Below, in pieces: positions 56,638 to 64,000 of a stretch of DNA of 64,000 nt. The notes beneath the pieces were generated by a model. That model searched no databases and was not told the DNA's origin. It saw only the letters and a program-made list of their open reading frames with translations. Each line of letters opens with the position of its first letter. Positions within the stretch are counted from its first letter, which is position 1. The stretch lies in assembly GCF_001500125.1 (NCBI RefSeq), contig NZ_LQIV01000007.1, forward strand, positions 1 through 64,000, given 5' to 3'. The position numbers and the translations under genes are program-made. Origin of the DNA: Mycobacterium sp. IS-1742 (GTDB taxonomy: Bacteria; Actinomycetota; Actinomycetes; Mycobacteriales; Mycobacteriaceae).

Positions 56638-58305
56638 ATGACGTTGCGACGCCTGATCTCGGCCGCCCTCGTTGCCACCCTCACCCTTGCCGCGTGCTCG
56701 AGCGGCAACGAGGAGACGCCGTCGGCGGGCGGTAGCGCGGAGGTGGGCGCAACCAACGACGTCAACCCCCAGGACGTCGGCGCCCTGCGCCAGGGCGGCA
56801 ACCTGCGGCTGGCGCTGACCGCGTTCCCGGCGAACTTCAACAGCCTGCACATCGACGGCAACGTCGCCGACGCCGCAGGCATGCTCAAGGCCACCATGCC
56901 GCGCGCGTTCCGGATCGCCGCGGACGGTTCGGCCACGCTGAACACCGACTACTTCACCGGCGCCGAGGTCACCGGCACCGACCCCCAGGTCGTCACGTGG
57001 ACGATCAACCCGAAGGCGGTCTGGAGCGACGGGGCGCCGATCACCTGGGAGGACATCGCCGCGCAGGTGAACGCCACCAGCGGAAAGCAGGAGGGGTTCG
57101 CGTTCGCCAGCCCCAACGGCTCCGACCGCGTCGCCTCGGTGACCCGCGGGGCCGACGACCGGCAGGCGGTGATGACCTTCGCGAAGCCCTACGCGGAATG
57201 GCGCGGCATGCTCTCGGGCAACACCATGCTGCTGCCCAGGAGTGTGACCGCGACGCCGGAGGCGTTCAACCGCGCCCAGCTCAACGCACCGGGTCCGTCG
57301 GCGGGGCCGTACATCGTGTCGAACCTCGACCGTACGGCCCAGCGGATCACGCTGACCCGCAACCCGAAATGGTGGGGTGCGCCGCCGGTGCTCGACAGCA
57401 TCACGTACTCGGTGCTCGACGACGCCGCCCGGATTCCGGCGCTGCAGAACAACGCGCTGGACGCCACGGGCCTGGCCACCCTCGACGAGCTGACGATCGC
57501 GCGGCGCACCAACGGGGTGGCGATCCGGCGGGCGCCGGGCAACAGCTGGTATCACTTCACGTTCAACGGCGCACCGGGCTCGATCCTGGCCGACAAGGCG
57601 CTGCGCCGGGCGATCGCGAAAGGCATTGACCGCCAGACCATCGCGGCGGTCACCCAGCGCGGTCTGGCCGACGACCCGGTTCCGCTCAACAACCACATCT
57701 TCGTCGCGGGCCAACAGGGCTACGAGGACAACAGCGGGGTGGTGGCCTTCGACCCGGAGAAGGCCAAACAGGAGCTCGACGCGCTCGGGTGGCGGCTCAA
57801 CGGACAGTTCCGGGAGAAGGACGGCCGCCAGTTGGTGATCCGCGACGTGCTGTTCGACGCGCTGAGCACGCGCCAATTCGGCCAGATCGCCCAGAACAAC
57901 CTCGCTCAGATCGGGGTCAAACTCGAACTCGACGCCAAGGGCGCGGCCGGCTTCTTCACCGACTACATCAACACCGGTGACTTCGACATCGCGCAGTTCT
58001 CCTGGGTGGGTGACGCATTCCCGCTCTCGGGACTGACGCAGATCTACGCATCCAACGGAGAGAGCAACTTCGGCAAGATCGGCAGCCCCGAGATCGACGC
58101 GAAGATCGAGGAGGCGCTGGAGGAACTGGACCCCGCGAAGGCTCAGCAGAAGGCCAACGAGGTCGACAAACTGCTGTGGGACGAGGTGTTCAGCCTGCCG
58201 TTAACGCAGTCACCGGGCAACGTGGCGGTGCGGGCCAACCTCGCCAACTTCGGCGCGTTCGGCCTCGCGGACGCCGACTACACGAAGATCGGCTTCGTCG
58301 AGTAG
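56638..58305 (+). CDS. oppA: Oligopeptide-binding lipoprotein OppA
   Basis: 555 aa. Lipoprotein signal MTLRRLISAALVATLTLAAC with a lipobox ending LAAC, so it is anchored outside the membrane. SBP family 5: GGNLRLALTAFPANFNSLHIDG, PQVVTWTINPKAVWSDGAPI, and the C-terminal QSPGNVAVRANLANFG match Rv1280c closely. ATG at 56638 is chosen over GTG at 56632; SD is weak, 11 bp after oppD. Captures peptides for OppBCD. Confidence 0.94.
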   Translation: MTLRRLISAALVATLTLAACSSGNEETPSAGGSAEVGATNDVNPQDVGALRQGGNLRLALTAFPANFNSLHIDGNVADAAGMLKATMPRAFRIAADGSATLNTDYFTGAEVTGTDPQVVTWTINPKAVWSDGAPITWEDIAAQVNATSGKQEGFAFASPNGSDRVASVTRGADDRQAVMTFAKPYAEWRGMLSGNTMLLPRSVTATPEAFNRAQLNAPGPSAGPYIVSNLDRTAQRITLTRNPKWWGAPPVLDSITYSVLDDAARIPALQNNALDATGLATLDELTIARRTNGVAIRRAPGNSWYHFTFNGAPGSILADKALRRAIAKGIDRQTIAAVTQRGLADDPVPLNNHIFVAGQQGYEDNSGVVAFDPEKAKQELDALGWRLNGQFREKDGRQLVIRDVLFDALSTRQFGQIAQNNLAQIGVKLELDAKGAAGFFTDYINTGDFDIAQFSWVGDAFPLSGLTQIYASNGESNFGKIGSPEIDAKIEEALEELDPAKAQQKANEVDKLLWDEVFSLPLTQSPGNVAVRANLANFGAFGLADADYTKIGFVE

Positions 58306-58352
58306 CCGGACTTCGGGTCCCGCTGATCCAAACGGTGCTCGGCACGAGGGGT

Positions 58353-58369
58353 CCTCGGTAGAACCGAGG
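58353..58369 (+). promoter_or_regulatory. Inverted repeat covering the ribosome site of the SfnB-like gene
   Basis: CCTCGGT-AGA-ACCGAGG, a 17-bp perfect inverted repeat whose right arm contains the SD-like CGAGG directly before ATG (58372). As RNA it would be a 7-bp hairpin hiding the ribosome site; as DNA a compact operator. Confidence 0.6.
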
Positions 58370-58371
58370 GC

Positions 58372-59583
58372 ATGACGACTGTGGAGAACACCCGCGCCCT
58401 GCCCGGGTCACCGGAGTTCGCCGTCCTGCTGGCTCAGATCGCCGCGGGCGCACGCGACCGGGACCGGGACGACGAGAACCCCTTCGACCAGGTCGCCGCG
58501 CTCAAGCGGGCCGGCTTCGGCACGCTGCGGCTGCCTGAACATCTGGGCGGTGCGGGACTGACTGTGCCGCAACTCTTCTCGACGATCATCGACGTCGCCG
58601 CCGCCGACCCGATCGTGGCGCACATCTTCCGCACCCACTTCTGGTTCGTCGAGGAGCGGCTGCGCACCGTCGGCGACCCGGCGTCGCGGCGCTGGCTGGA
58701 CACGGTGGCCGACGGCAAGATCTTCGGCAATGCGTTCAGCGAGAAGGGCGGACTGGCCGTCGGCAGCCTGGTGTTCAACACCCGTCTGCTGCCCGACGGG
58801 CAGGGTGGCTACCGGCTCACCGGCGAGAAGTACTACAGCACCGGCACGTTGTTCTCCGACTATCTGACGGTGACCGCGACGACCGACCACGATTCGGTGG
58901 CGACGGTCGTGGTGCCCACCGATCGGGAGGGGGTCGGGATCGTCGACGACTGGGACGGTTTCGGTCAACGGCGCACGGGAACCGGCACCACCACGTTCAC
59001 CGACGTCGCGGTGGCGGCCGACGAGGTGCTCACCGATTCGCCGTACGACGCCGAGGCGGAGCCGACGGTGCAGTACGCCTCGCTGCAGCTGTTCATCCAC
59101 GCGGTGGTGGCCGGGATCCTGGCGAACGTGGTGGAGGACGGTGTCGCGCTGCTGGAGTCGCGTGAGCGCAACTTCAGCCATGCGGTGGCCGAGCGACCGA
59201 CCGACGACCCGTTGCTGCAGCGTCAGCTCGGCGAGCTGGCCAGCACGGCCTACGTCGCACGGGCGGCCGTGTTGGATGCTGCCGCGGTCATCGGTGCGGC
59301 CACCGATTCGGCGGTCGACGGAGTGCCGGACGCGACGCTGGCGCAGGAGGCGCAGCTCGCGGTCGCGAAGGTGAAGGTGCATCTGGACCGGGTGGCGCCG
59401 GACGCGGCCACCCGCCTGCTGGAACTCGGCGGGGCCAGCGCAGCCAGCCGTCAGCGCAACCTCGACCGGCACTGGCGCAACATCCGCACGATCACGCTGC
59501 ACAACCCGGTGGCCTATAAGGCGCGGGTGGTCGGCGAGAACCTGTTGCACGGCACACCGGTTCCCGCGAACGCCTACTTCTGA
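58372..59583 (+). CDS. SfnB/DszC-like acyl-CoA-dehydrogenase-fold flavin monooxygenase
   Basis: 403 aa with the acyl-CoA dehydrogenase fold: N-terminal helical part (FGTLRLPEHLGGAGLTVPQL), middle beta domain (FGNAFSEKGG, LTGEKYYSTGTLFSD, FGQRRTGTGTTTF) and C-terminal ARLLELGGASAASRQRNLDRHWRN-like region, here TRLLELGGASAASRQRN. This pattern is that of SfnB/DszC FMNH2-dependent monooxygenases involved in organosulfur use rather than of fatty-acid dehydrogenases. 66 bp after oppA, possibly co-transcribed. Partner flavin reductase is not in the window. Confidence 0.78.
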   Translation: MTTVENTRALPGSPEFAVLLAQIAAGARDRDRDDENPFDQVAALKRAGFGTLRLPEHLGGAGLTVPQLFSTIIDVAAADPIVAHIFRTHFWFVEERLRTVGDPASRRWLDTVADGKIFGNAFSEKGGLAVGSLVFNTRLLPDGQGGYRLTGEKYYSTGTLFSDYLTVTATTDHDSVATVVVPTDREGVGIVDDWDGFGQRRTGTGTTTFTDVAVAADEVLTDSPYDAEAEPTVQYASLQLFIHAVVAGILANVVEDGVALLESRERNFSHAVAERPTDDPLLQRQLGELASTAYVARAAVLDAAAVIGAATDSAVDGVPDATLAQEAQLAVAKVKVHLDRVAPDAATRLLELGGASAASRQRNLDRHWRNIRTITLHNPVAYKARVVGENLLHGTPVPANAYF

Positions 59584-59601
59584 GGGGTCCGGCCCCCGCG
59601 A

Positions 59602-60279
59602 TCAGCCGGGGCTGCCGCGCCGCTTGACCGCCTTCTTCGCGGGCGCCTTCTTGGCCGGGGCCGCCTTCTTGGCGGGCACCTTCTTCGCGACCGCGGGCGT
59701 GGCCGGCTCGGCGGCTTTCTTCGCCGGTTGCGCGGCCTTCTTGGCCGGTTCCGCGGTCTTGGCCGCGGCCTTCTTGGCGGGCGCCTTCTTGGCAGGCGCG
59801 CTCGCGGACGGTGTCTTGGCGGGGGTCACCTTGGCCGGCGGCGTCTTCGCCGCCTCGGTCTTCACCGGGGTCGCCTTCGCCGCAGCCTTCTTGGCGGGCG
59901 CCTTGGCGGGAGTCGCCTTGGCCGGCGTCTTCGCGGGCGCCTTGGCGGCCGGCGGCGCCATGTTGGCCGCCTCGGTCTTCGCCGGGGTCGCCTTCACCGC
60001 CGCCTTCTTGGCGGGGGTCTTCTTGGCGGGGGCTTTTGTCACCGGACTTTTCGCCGTCGGCCCCGAACCCGCCGCGGCCTTCTGCCCGGACGGCAGTGCG
60101 GCGGGGCCGTCGTCGTCGGACGACGATCCGATGCCGACGCGCCCGGCCGCCCCCTCGACGGCGTCACGCGCCCGCTGTGCCAGCTCGCCCAGCGCCACTC
60201 CCACGGTCGCGAGCAGATCGGTGACGCGCTGCTGCAGCGGCGCGCCCTTGTCTTCTGACGTGTCTTCTGATGACACCAT
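59602..60279 (-). CDS. Ala/Lys/Pro-rich histone-like protein
   Basis: 225 aa. Residues 1-60 form a short acidic/helical domain ([25 protein letters not shown]); the remaining about 165 residues are degenerate repeats of [18 protein letters not shown] and APAKKA, ending [11 protein letters not shown]. The tail resembles histone H1 and the C-terminus of HupB, so DNA or RNA binding is likely; no HU domain is present. ATG 60279 or GTG 60276 start with GGGAGG just upstream. Unknown function. Confidence 0.75.
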   Translation of the reverse strand: MVSSEDTSEDKGAPLQQRVTDLLATVGVALGELAQRARDAVEGAAGRVGIGSSSDDDGPAALPSGQKAAAGSGPTAKSPVTKAPAKKTPAKKAAVKATPAKTEAANMAPPAAKAPAKTPAKATPAKAPAKKAAAKATPVKTEAAKTPPAKVTPAKTPSASAPAKKAPAKKAAAKTAEPAKKAAQPAKKAAEPATPAVAKKVPAKKAAPAKKAPAKKAVKRRGSPG

Positions 60280-60370
60280 GGCCTCCCGTTTCACGTATGG
60301 CTCGTAGCCCCCATACCCGTTTTCGCGGATACCTCACGTGTCACGCGCCACGGTAACGCGAAAAGGGCGT

Positions 60371-63004
60371 TCAGACCGTCAACTCGATGTGGTGCGCATC
60401 GGGCACCGATGCATACCGCTGCGGACTGCAGGTCAACACGATCACCTGACCGTCGCCGCCGATGACGTCGAAAACCGTGCCCATCTTGGTCAACCGGTCG
60501 GGGTCGGTGAAGCCCAGCGCATCGTCGATGACCACGGGCACCGAGTCCTCCTTGGCCACAAGGGCGGCACCGGCGAGCCGGGCCACGATGCCCAACTGTT
60601 CCTTCGCACCGCCGGACAGCGACTCGTAGGGCACCGTGCGACCGGCGAGCGTGCGGTGGTGAATTCGCAGATCGCTGTCGATCTCCACTTCGAAGCTGTC
60701 GCCGAACACCAGCCGCCCGAGCCGTTCGACCTCGCGGCGGTACGGCTCGACGTAGCGTTCCCGCGTTGCCGCCCGGTGCCTGCTCATCACCGAGCGCAGC
60801 AGTTCCACCGCGCGCGCCAGGCGGTGCACCCGCAGGTAATCGGACTCAGCGTGTTCACGTTCGGCGTTCGCGCCGTCCAATTGTCCTTGCCTGCCCTCGG
60901 TGCCGTAGACCTTCAGCGCGGCGATCACCTCGCGCAAGGCCTCGGTCGTGTCCTCGTGGCGGGCCTGCAGAGCCCGGTCCCGGCGGGTCACCTCGGCGAG
61001 GGTGGCCTCGACCGCCTCCGGGGCGCTCTGCGCCAATTCGTCGCGCAGTCGGGCGGCACGGACGGTGGCGTACTCGGCCGCCTCACGGTCGGCTTCGGCC
61101 GCCACCGACAGATCCTCGTCGGCCACGGTGGCGCGCGCCGCGGCCAGGCGCTCGGTGGCGGTGTTCAGTTCCGCCTGTGCGGCAGCGAGCTTCTCGCGCG
61201 CGACGCCGAGCCGAGTGACCTTCTCCCCCAACTTGGCCGACGCCGCGACCGCCACCTTCCGGTGCGTCTCGCAGTCACCGATGGCGCGCTGGTGTGCGGC
61301 GACGGCGGCGGCGAGGGCCTGTCGGGCGGCGGCGGCATCGGCCGGCCCGTCGAGGTCGAACAGCCCCTCGGGTTCCGGATGTCCGTCCCGCAGTTCGGCC
61401 AGCCGGGCCCGCAGTGCGGCTTCGGTGTCGTCCCCGGCGAGCGCATCGAGGGTCGCCCGCAACGTCGCCCGCGTCTGCATCAGGGCACGACGACGGTCGT
61501 GCAGGCTGCGCGCGGTCGCGATGTCGGCGGCGCCGGCCGCCTGCAACGCGGCCGCCAGTTCCGCCTCGGCCGCCTCGAGCCGCGCCTGGGTCTGCGCGGC
61601 CGGAGTGCCCGGCACCACGCGCGCCGTGAGCAGCCCGGGCACGCTGATCTCCGTCGGGGACGTCGCGTTGACCGACCAGCCGTCGCCGGCGGCCACCCGC
61701 ACCACCTCGTCACCCACCCGCACCTCGACATCGGCAACCGCGTCGAGTTCGATTCGCGCGGAGGCGAGTTCGGCCTGTCCGGCGGCCCGTTCCACGGCCA
61801 CGGCGGCGGTCTCGACGAGTCGCATCGAGGTGTCGGTGACCGCGATTCCGGCCAGTTCGGCGTCGACGACCGCGGACTCGCGCACTGCCGCGTCGATCTT
61901 CGCCAGCCGTGCCGCCAACCGGTCGGCCTCATCCCGATCGGAAAGGCGTTGCGCGACAACGCGTGCCGTATCGACCAGAGCGTGGTGTTCCTCGACCGCG
62001 GCCCGGGCCCGGTCGGCAGCCTGCTGCGCGGCCTCGTCGACCTCGCGGGCGGTGGCCTCCTCGCCGACGGCGGTGGCCACCGCGGCGTCGAGGTCGGTCA
62101 GCGCCGCGCGACGTTCGTCGATGTCGGCTCGCATGCGGCGGCGCTCGGTGACCGCGGCGAGCGAGGCGGCGCGGGTGGCCTGGGCCGCCTTGGCGAGGAC
62201 GTCGGCCTCGTCGGCCTGCCTGCGCAGCGCCGCCACCGCCTGCGCGGCTTCGCGCGCGGCGGTCAGTTCGTGCGCGAGCGCCGCCCGCTGCTCGGTCGAT
62301 TCGGCCAGCTGGCCGGTCAGCGCCGCGTGCCGGCGCACCGCCTCGTCGACCTCACCGACCGCTTCCGCGCACCGTGCCACCTCGGCTTCGGCGGCCTGCA
62401 GCCGTTTGATCGCTGCGGCCCACTCGCCCGTCGCCCGACCGGTGGCTGTGAAGTAGCGGCCGTACTCCTCGTCGATGCGGTCGACGAGCAGCGGTTCGGC
62501 ACCCGAGGTGGTGGCCGCCTCACCGGCGGCCGCGTCGAGCGCGCGGGCGAGCGCGTCGGAACCGGAGAAGTCCGCCGCGGCGGTGGACGCGGACTGCCAG
62601 ACCCGTTGCGCCTGCCACAGATCCATGTCGACGGTCTGTTCGAGCAGGGCCAACGCCCGCTCGTGTGCCTCGTCACCGGTGAGCTGCTCACGCTGCGGGG
62701 CGAGAACGGTCAGTTCCGTCTCCGCACGCTTGTGGAAGCGTTTGCGGTACACGAAACGGTAGGGCCCCGTGCTGATCTCGGCACTGACCTCGGCCCCTAC
62801 GTCGGCGTGGGTGGGTTTGACCTGCTTGACCTCCTTCTTCGTCGAGCGGTCCTTGGCGGCGAAGAGCAGATCCAGCGCCTCGATCATCGACGATTTCCCG
62901 ATTTCGTTGGCGCCGCTGACGATGACGACACCGCGGTCGGGGAACTCGATCTCGCGGCGGCTGACGCCGCGGTAGTTGGTCAACACCAGACGGTGCAGTT
63001 TCAT
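60371..63004 (-). CDS. SbcC/Rad50-like SMC-type ATPase (Rv1278-like)
   Basis: 877 aa. N-terminal Walker A GANEIGKSSMIEALDLLF (about 32-49), two long coiled-coil regions rich in Ala/Glu/Arg with a globular middle (about 420-500) instead of a CxxC zinc hook, and C-terminal signature ESLSGGAKEQLGIVARL with Walker B PVVIDDALGF. The first codon overlaps the stop of a metallophosphatase gene, the SbcD-like partner. Probably a DNA-end or structure processing complex; not the canonical SbcCD pair. Confidence 0.88.
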   Translation of the reverse strand: MKLHRLVLTNYRGVSRREIEFPDRGVVIVSGANEIGKSSMIEALDLLFAAKDRSTKKEVKQVKPTHADVGAEVSAEISTGPYRFVYRKRFHKRAETELTVLAPQREQLTGDEAHERALALLEQTVDMDLWQAQRVWQSASTAAADFSGSDALARALDAAAGEAATTSGAEPLLVDRIDEEYGRYFTATGRATGEWAAAIKRLQAAEAEVARCAEAVGEVDEAVRRHAALTGQLAESTEQRAALAHELTAAREAAQAVAALRRQADEADVLAKAAQATRAASLAAVTERRRMRADIDERRAALTDLDAAVATAVGEEATAREVDEAAQQAADRARAAVEEHHALVDTARVVAQRLSDRDEADRLAARLAKIDAAVRESAVVDAELAGIAVTDTSMRLVETAAVAVERAAGQAELASARIELDAVADVEVRVGDEVVRVAAGDGWSVNATSPTEISVPGLLTARVVPGTPAAQTQARLEAAEAELAAALQAAGAADIATARSLHDRRRALMQTRATLRATLDALAGDDTEAALRARLAELRDGHPEPEGLFDLDGPADAAAARQALAAAVAAHQRAIGDCETHRKVAVAASAKLGEKVTRLGVAREKLAAAQAELNTATERLAAARATVADEDLSVAAEADREAAEYATVRAARLRDELAQSAPEAVEATLAEVTRRDRALQARHEDTTEALREVIAALKVYGTEGRQGQLDGANAEREHAESDYLRVHRLARAVELLRSVMSRHRAATRERYVEPYRREVERLGRLVFGDSFEVEIDSDLRIHHRTLAGRTVPYESLSGGAKEQLGIVARLAGAALVAKEDSVPVVIDDALGFTDPDRLTKMGTVFDVIGGDGQVIVLTCSPQRYASVPDAHHIELTV

Positions 63005-64000
63005 GCGACCTCGCTCCGTTCGACCAGTCGCAGCAGCAGAGCCAGCGCGGCGCGGGCGTCCTCGGCGCCCTCCCCGTCGGCGCGGGCGGCCTCCACCAAC
63101 TCGTCGACGGCCGCGGCCGCGAACCCCCCGATGCCCAGGTCGTCGAATTCACCGTCGGCGGGCAGGACCGCGATGTCGGTGCCGCGCTCCCACTCCGTCA
63201 ACGCGGCGAACAACCGGGAGTACTTGAGCAGGCACTCGTCCAGTGCGGCCTTGTCCGTGACGGTGAGCGAACCCGTCAGCCCGAGGCGGACGACGGTGCG
63301 TTCCTTGTCCGGCATGAGGTCGAGGTTGAGGTCGAGATCGGCCACGTCTCGGCTGCTGTCGACCGAACGGGTCAGCGTGACGAACCGCCAGCGACCCAAC
63401 CGCTCGGGGCGCACCCGTACCGGACGCCGATCGGCGTCCTCGTCGATCTCGACCACGAGTGCGTGACCGGAGTCGGATTCGATGTCGTCGTAGTTGGTGA
63501 CCTCGGGCGAGCCCGAGTACCAGACCCGCCCGGTCGCACCGACCTCGGTACGAGAGTGCTTGTCGCCCAACGCCACATAGTGCACGGCGCCACGGGCCAA
63601 CGCCGCCTCGACGGCGGCCAGCCGGATCAGCGCCGCCTTGTCCTTACCCGGGTCGATGAGGTCCACGGCACCGTGACCCACGACGATGCGCGTCACCCCG
63701 TCGGCGGGCAGGTCGGCGAGCACGTCCCCGACGAGATCGCTCGTGGGCGCCTTCGACCGCCACGGTGCCGCGACGAGCTCGAGGCCCGGCCGCACCATGT
63801 GGACACCGGCGCGGTCGAGCACCGTGACGTGGTCCGGGCATTCGGCGGTGAACAGGGCGCTGGTGTACACCGAGGAGGCGTCCAACGGGTCGTGGTTGCC
63901 GGGCAGCAGATAGACCGGGACACCGATGGTCCGCATGGCTTCGAGCGACTGGCCGACCTCGCGCGGGCACAGCTGGTTGTGCTCGAACACGTCGCCGGCG
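63001..64000 (-). CDS. SbcD/Mre11-like metallophosphoesterase, partial (5' end outside window)
   Basis: At least 332 codons; the frame continues past the right edge (AGDVFEHNQL), so the N-terminus with the first metal motif is missing. Visible: GDVFE, LPGNHDPLD (GNHD), IVVGHGAVD and ALGDKHSRTEVG. The C-terminal part ends EDARAALALLLRLVERSEVA. Overlaps the SbcC-like gene by 4 nt, corresponding to Rv1277-Rv1278. Confidence 0.9.
   Translation of the reverse strand, partial: AGDVFEHNQLCPREVGQSLEAMRTIGVPVYLLPGNHDPLDASSVYTSALFTAECPDHVTVLDRAGVHMVRPGLELVAAPWRSKAPTSDLVGDVLADLPADGVTRIVVGHGAVDLIDPGKDKAALIRLAAVEAALARGAVHYVALGDKHSRTEVGATGRVWYSGSPEVTNYDDIESDSGHALVVEIDEDADRRPVRVRPERLGRWRFVTLTRSVDSSRDVADLDLNLDLMPDKERTVVRLGLTGSLTVTDKAALDECLLKYSRLFAALTEWERGTDIAVLPADGEFDDLGIGGFAAAAVDELVEAARADGEGAEDARAALALLLRLVERSEVA

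Noticed and set aside
59624..60307. Forward-strand open frame rich in FLAGA repeats, resembling a membrane or collagen-like protein
   Set aside because: It is the reverse complement of the Ala/Lys/Pro-rich repeats of the histone-like gene; GC-rich lysine repeats read as Phe/Leu/Ala on the other strand.
60338..63466. 1042-codon forward open frame opposite the SbcC-like gene
   Set aside because: Shadow frame; the reverse-strand ATPase has Walker A, signature and Walker B motifs in order.

Overview
The window is GC-rich chromosomal DNA from a fast-growing mycobacterium (Mycolicibacterium-like), read on the strand opposite to most of its genes. The evidence is a murA-rrs junction with a mycobacterial leader, MurA with Asp117 in place of the catalytic Cys, an ATP synthase with a b-delta fusion, the alpha C-terminal extension and the gamma-loop insert, a Rho with a long Arg/Gly/Asp/Asn-rich insert, and gene order that follows M. 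tuberculosis Rv1315 back to Rv1277.

Layout. 1-2.8 kb: 5' end of 16S rRNA, its leader with two promoters, murA, a PduO-type cobalamin adenosyltransferase and a DUF2550 protein. 2.8-10.8 kb: complete atpIBEFHAGDC operon. 11-15.1 kb: wecA, sua5, prmC, prfA, rpmE. 15.2-18.7 kb: a small accessory block, absent between rho and rpmE in M. tuberculosis, with two divergent regulator pairs (MarR with a DinB-like protein, TetR with an acyl-CoA synthetase). 18.8-27.7 kb: rho, thrB-thrC-hom, lysA-argS and tRNA-Arg(CCG). 27.8-42.2 kb: a variable region next to the tRNA, with a membrane PAS-PP2C phosphatase, a secreted serine hydrolase, a sugar-oxidoreductase/glycosyltransferase cluster, an F420 enzyme, a NarL-type two-component system with a DUF4097 partner, small secreted proteins and a ThrE-type exporter. 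41.7-47.1 kb: sulfur assimilation (Rrf2 regulator, cysteine hydrolase, cysQ, cysNC, cysD) and a beta-carbonic anhydrase. 47.1-52.7 kb: two membrane glycosyltransferases followed upstream by an OmpR-type two-component system. 52.9-59.6 kb: oppBCDA and an SfnB/DszC-like flavoenzyme. 59.6-64 kb: an Ala/Lys/Pro-rich protein and an SbcC/SbcD-like pair, the last gene running off the end.

How it works together. Much of the window is housekeeping: energy, wall precursors, translation termination, aspartate-family amino acids. The right half has a sulfur theme: sulfate activation, PAP removal, a Cys-poor Rrf2 regulator reminiscent of CymR, the Opp importer (known to take up glutathione in M. tuberculosis) and an SfnB-like monooxygenase.

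The strongest unexplained signals are non-coding. (1) An almost identical 20-bp element with CACAG/CATAG half-sites 11 bp apart lies upstream of both the OmpR-type regulator and the glycosyltransferase operon. (2) A 66-bp intergenic repeat with fixed internal spacing occurs three times. (3) An apparently leaderless 9-codon ORF containing one Cys codon overlaps the oppB start. (4) Inverted repeats overlap the promoter and ribosome-binding site of cysD. (5) A group of TANNNT boxes sits 6-7 nt before start codons, predicting leaderless transcripts. All functional claims are inferences from sequence; no database search was run.
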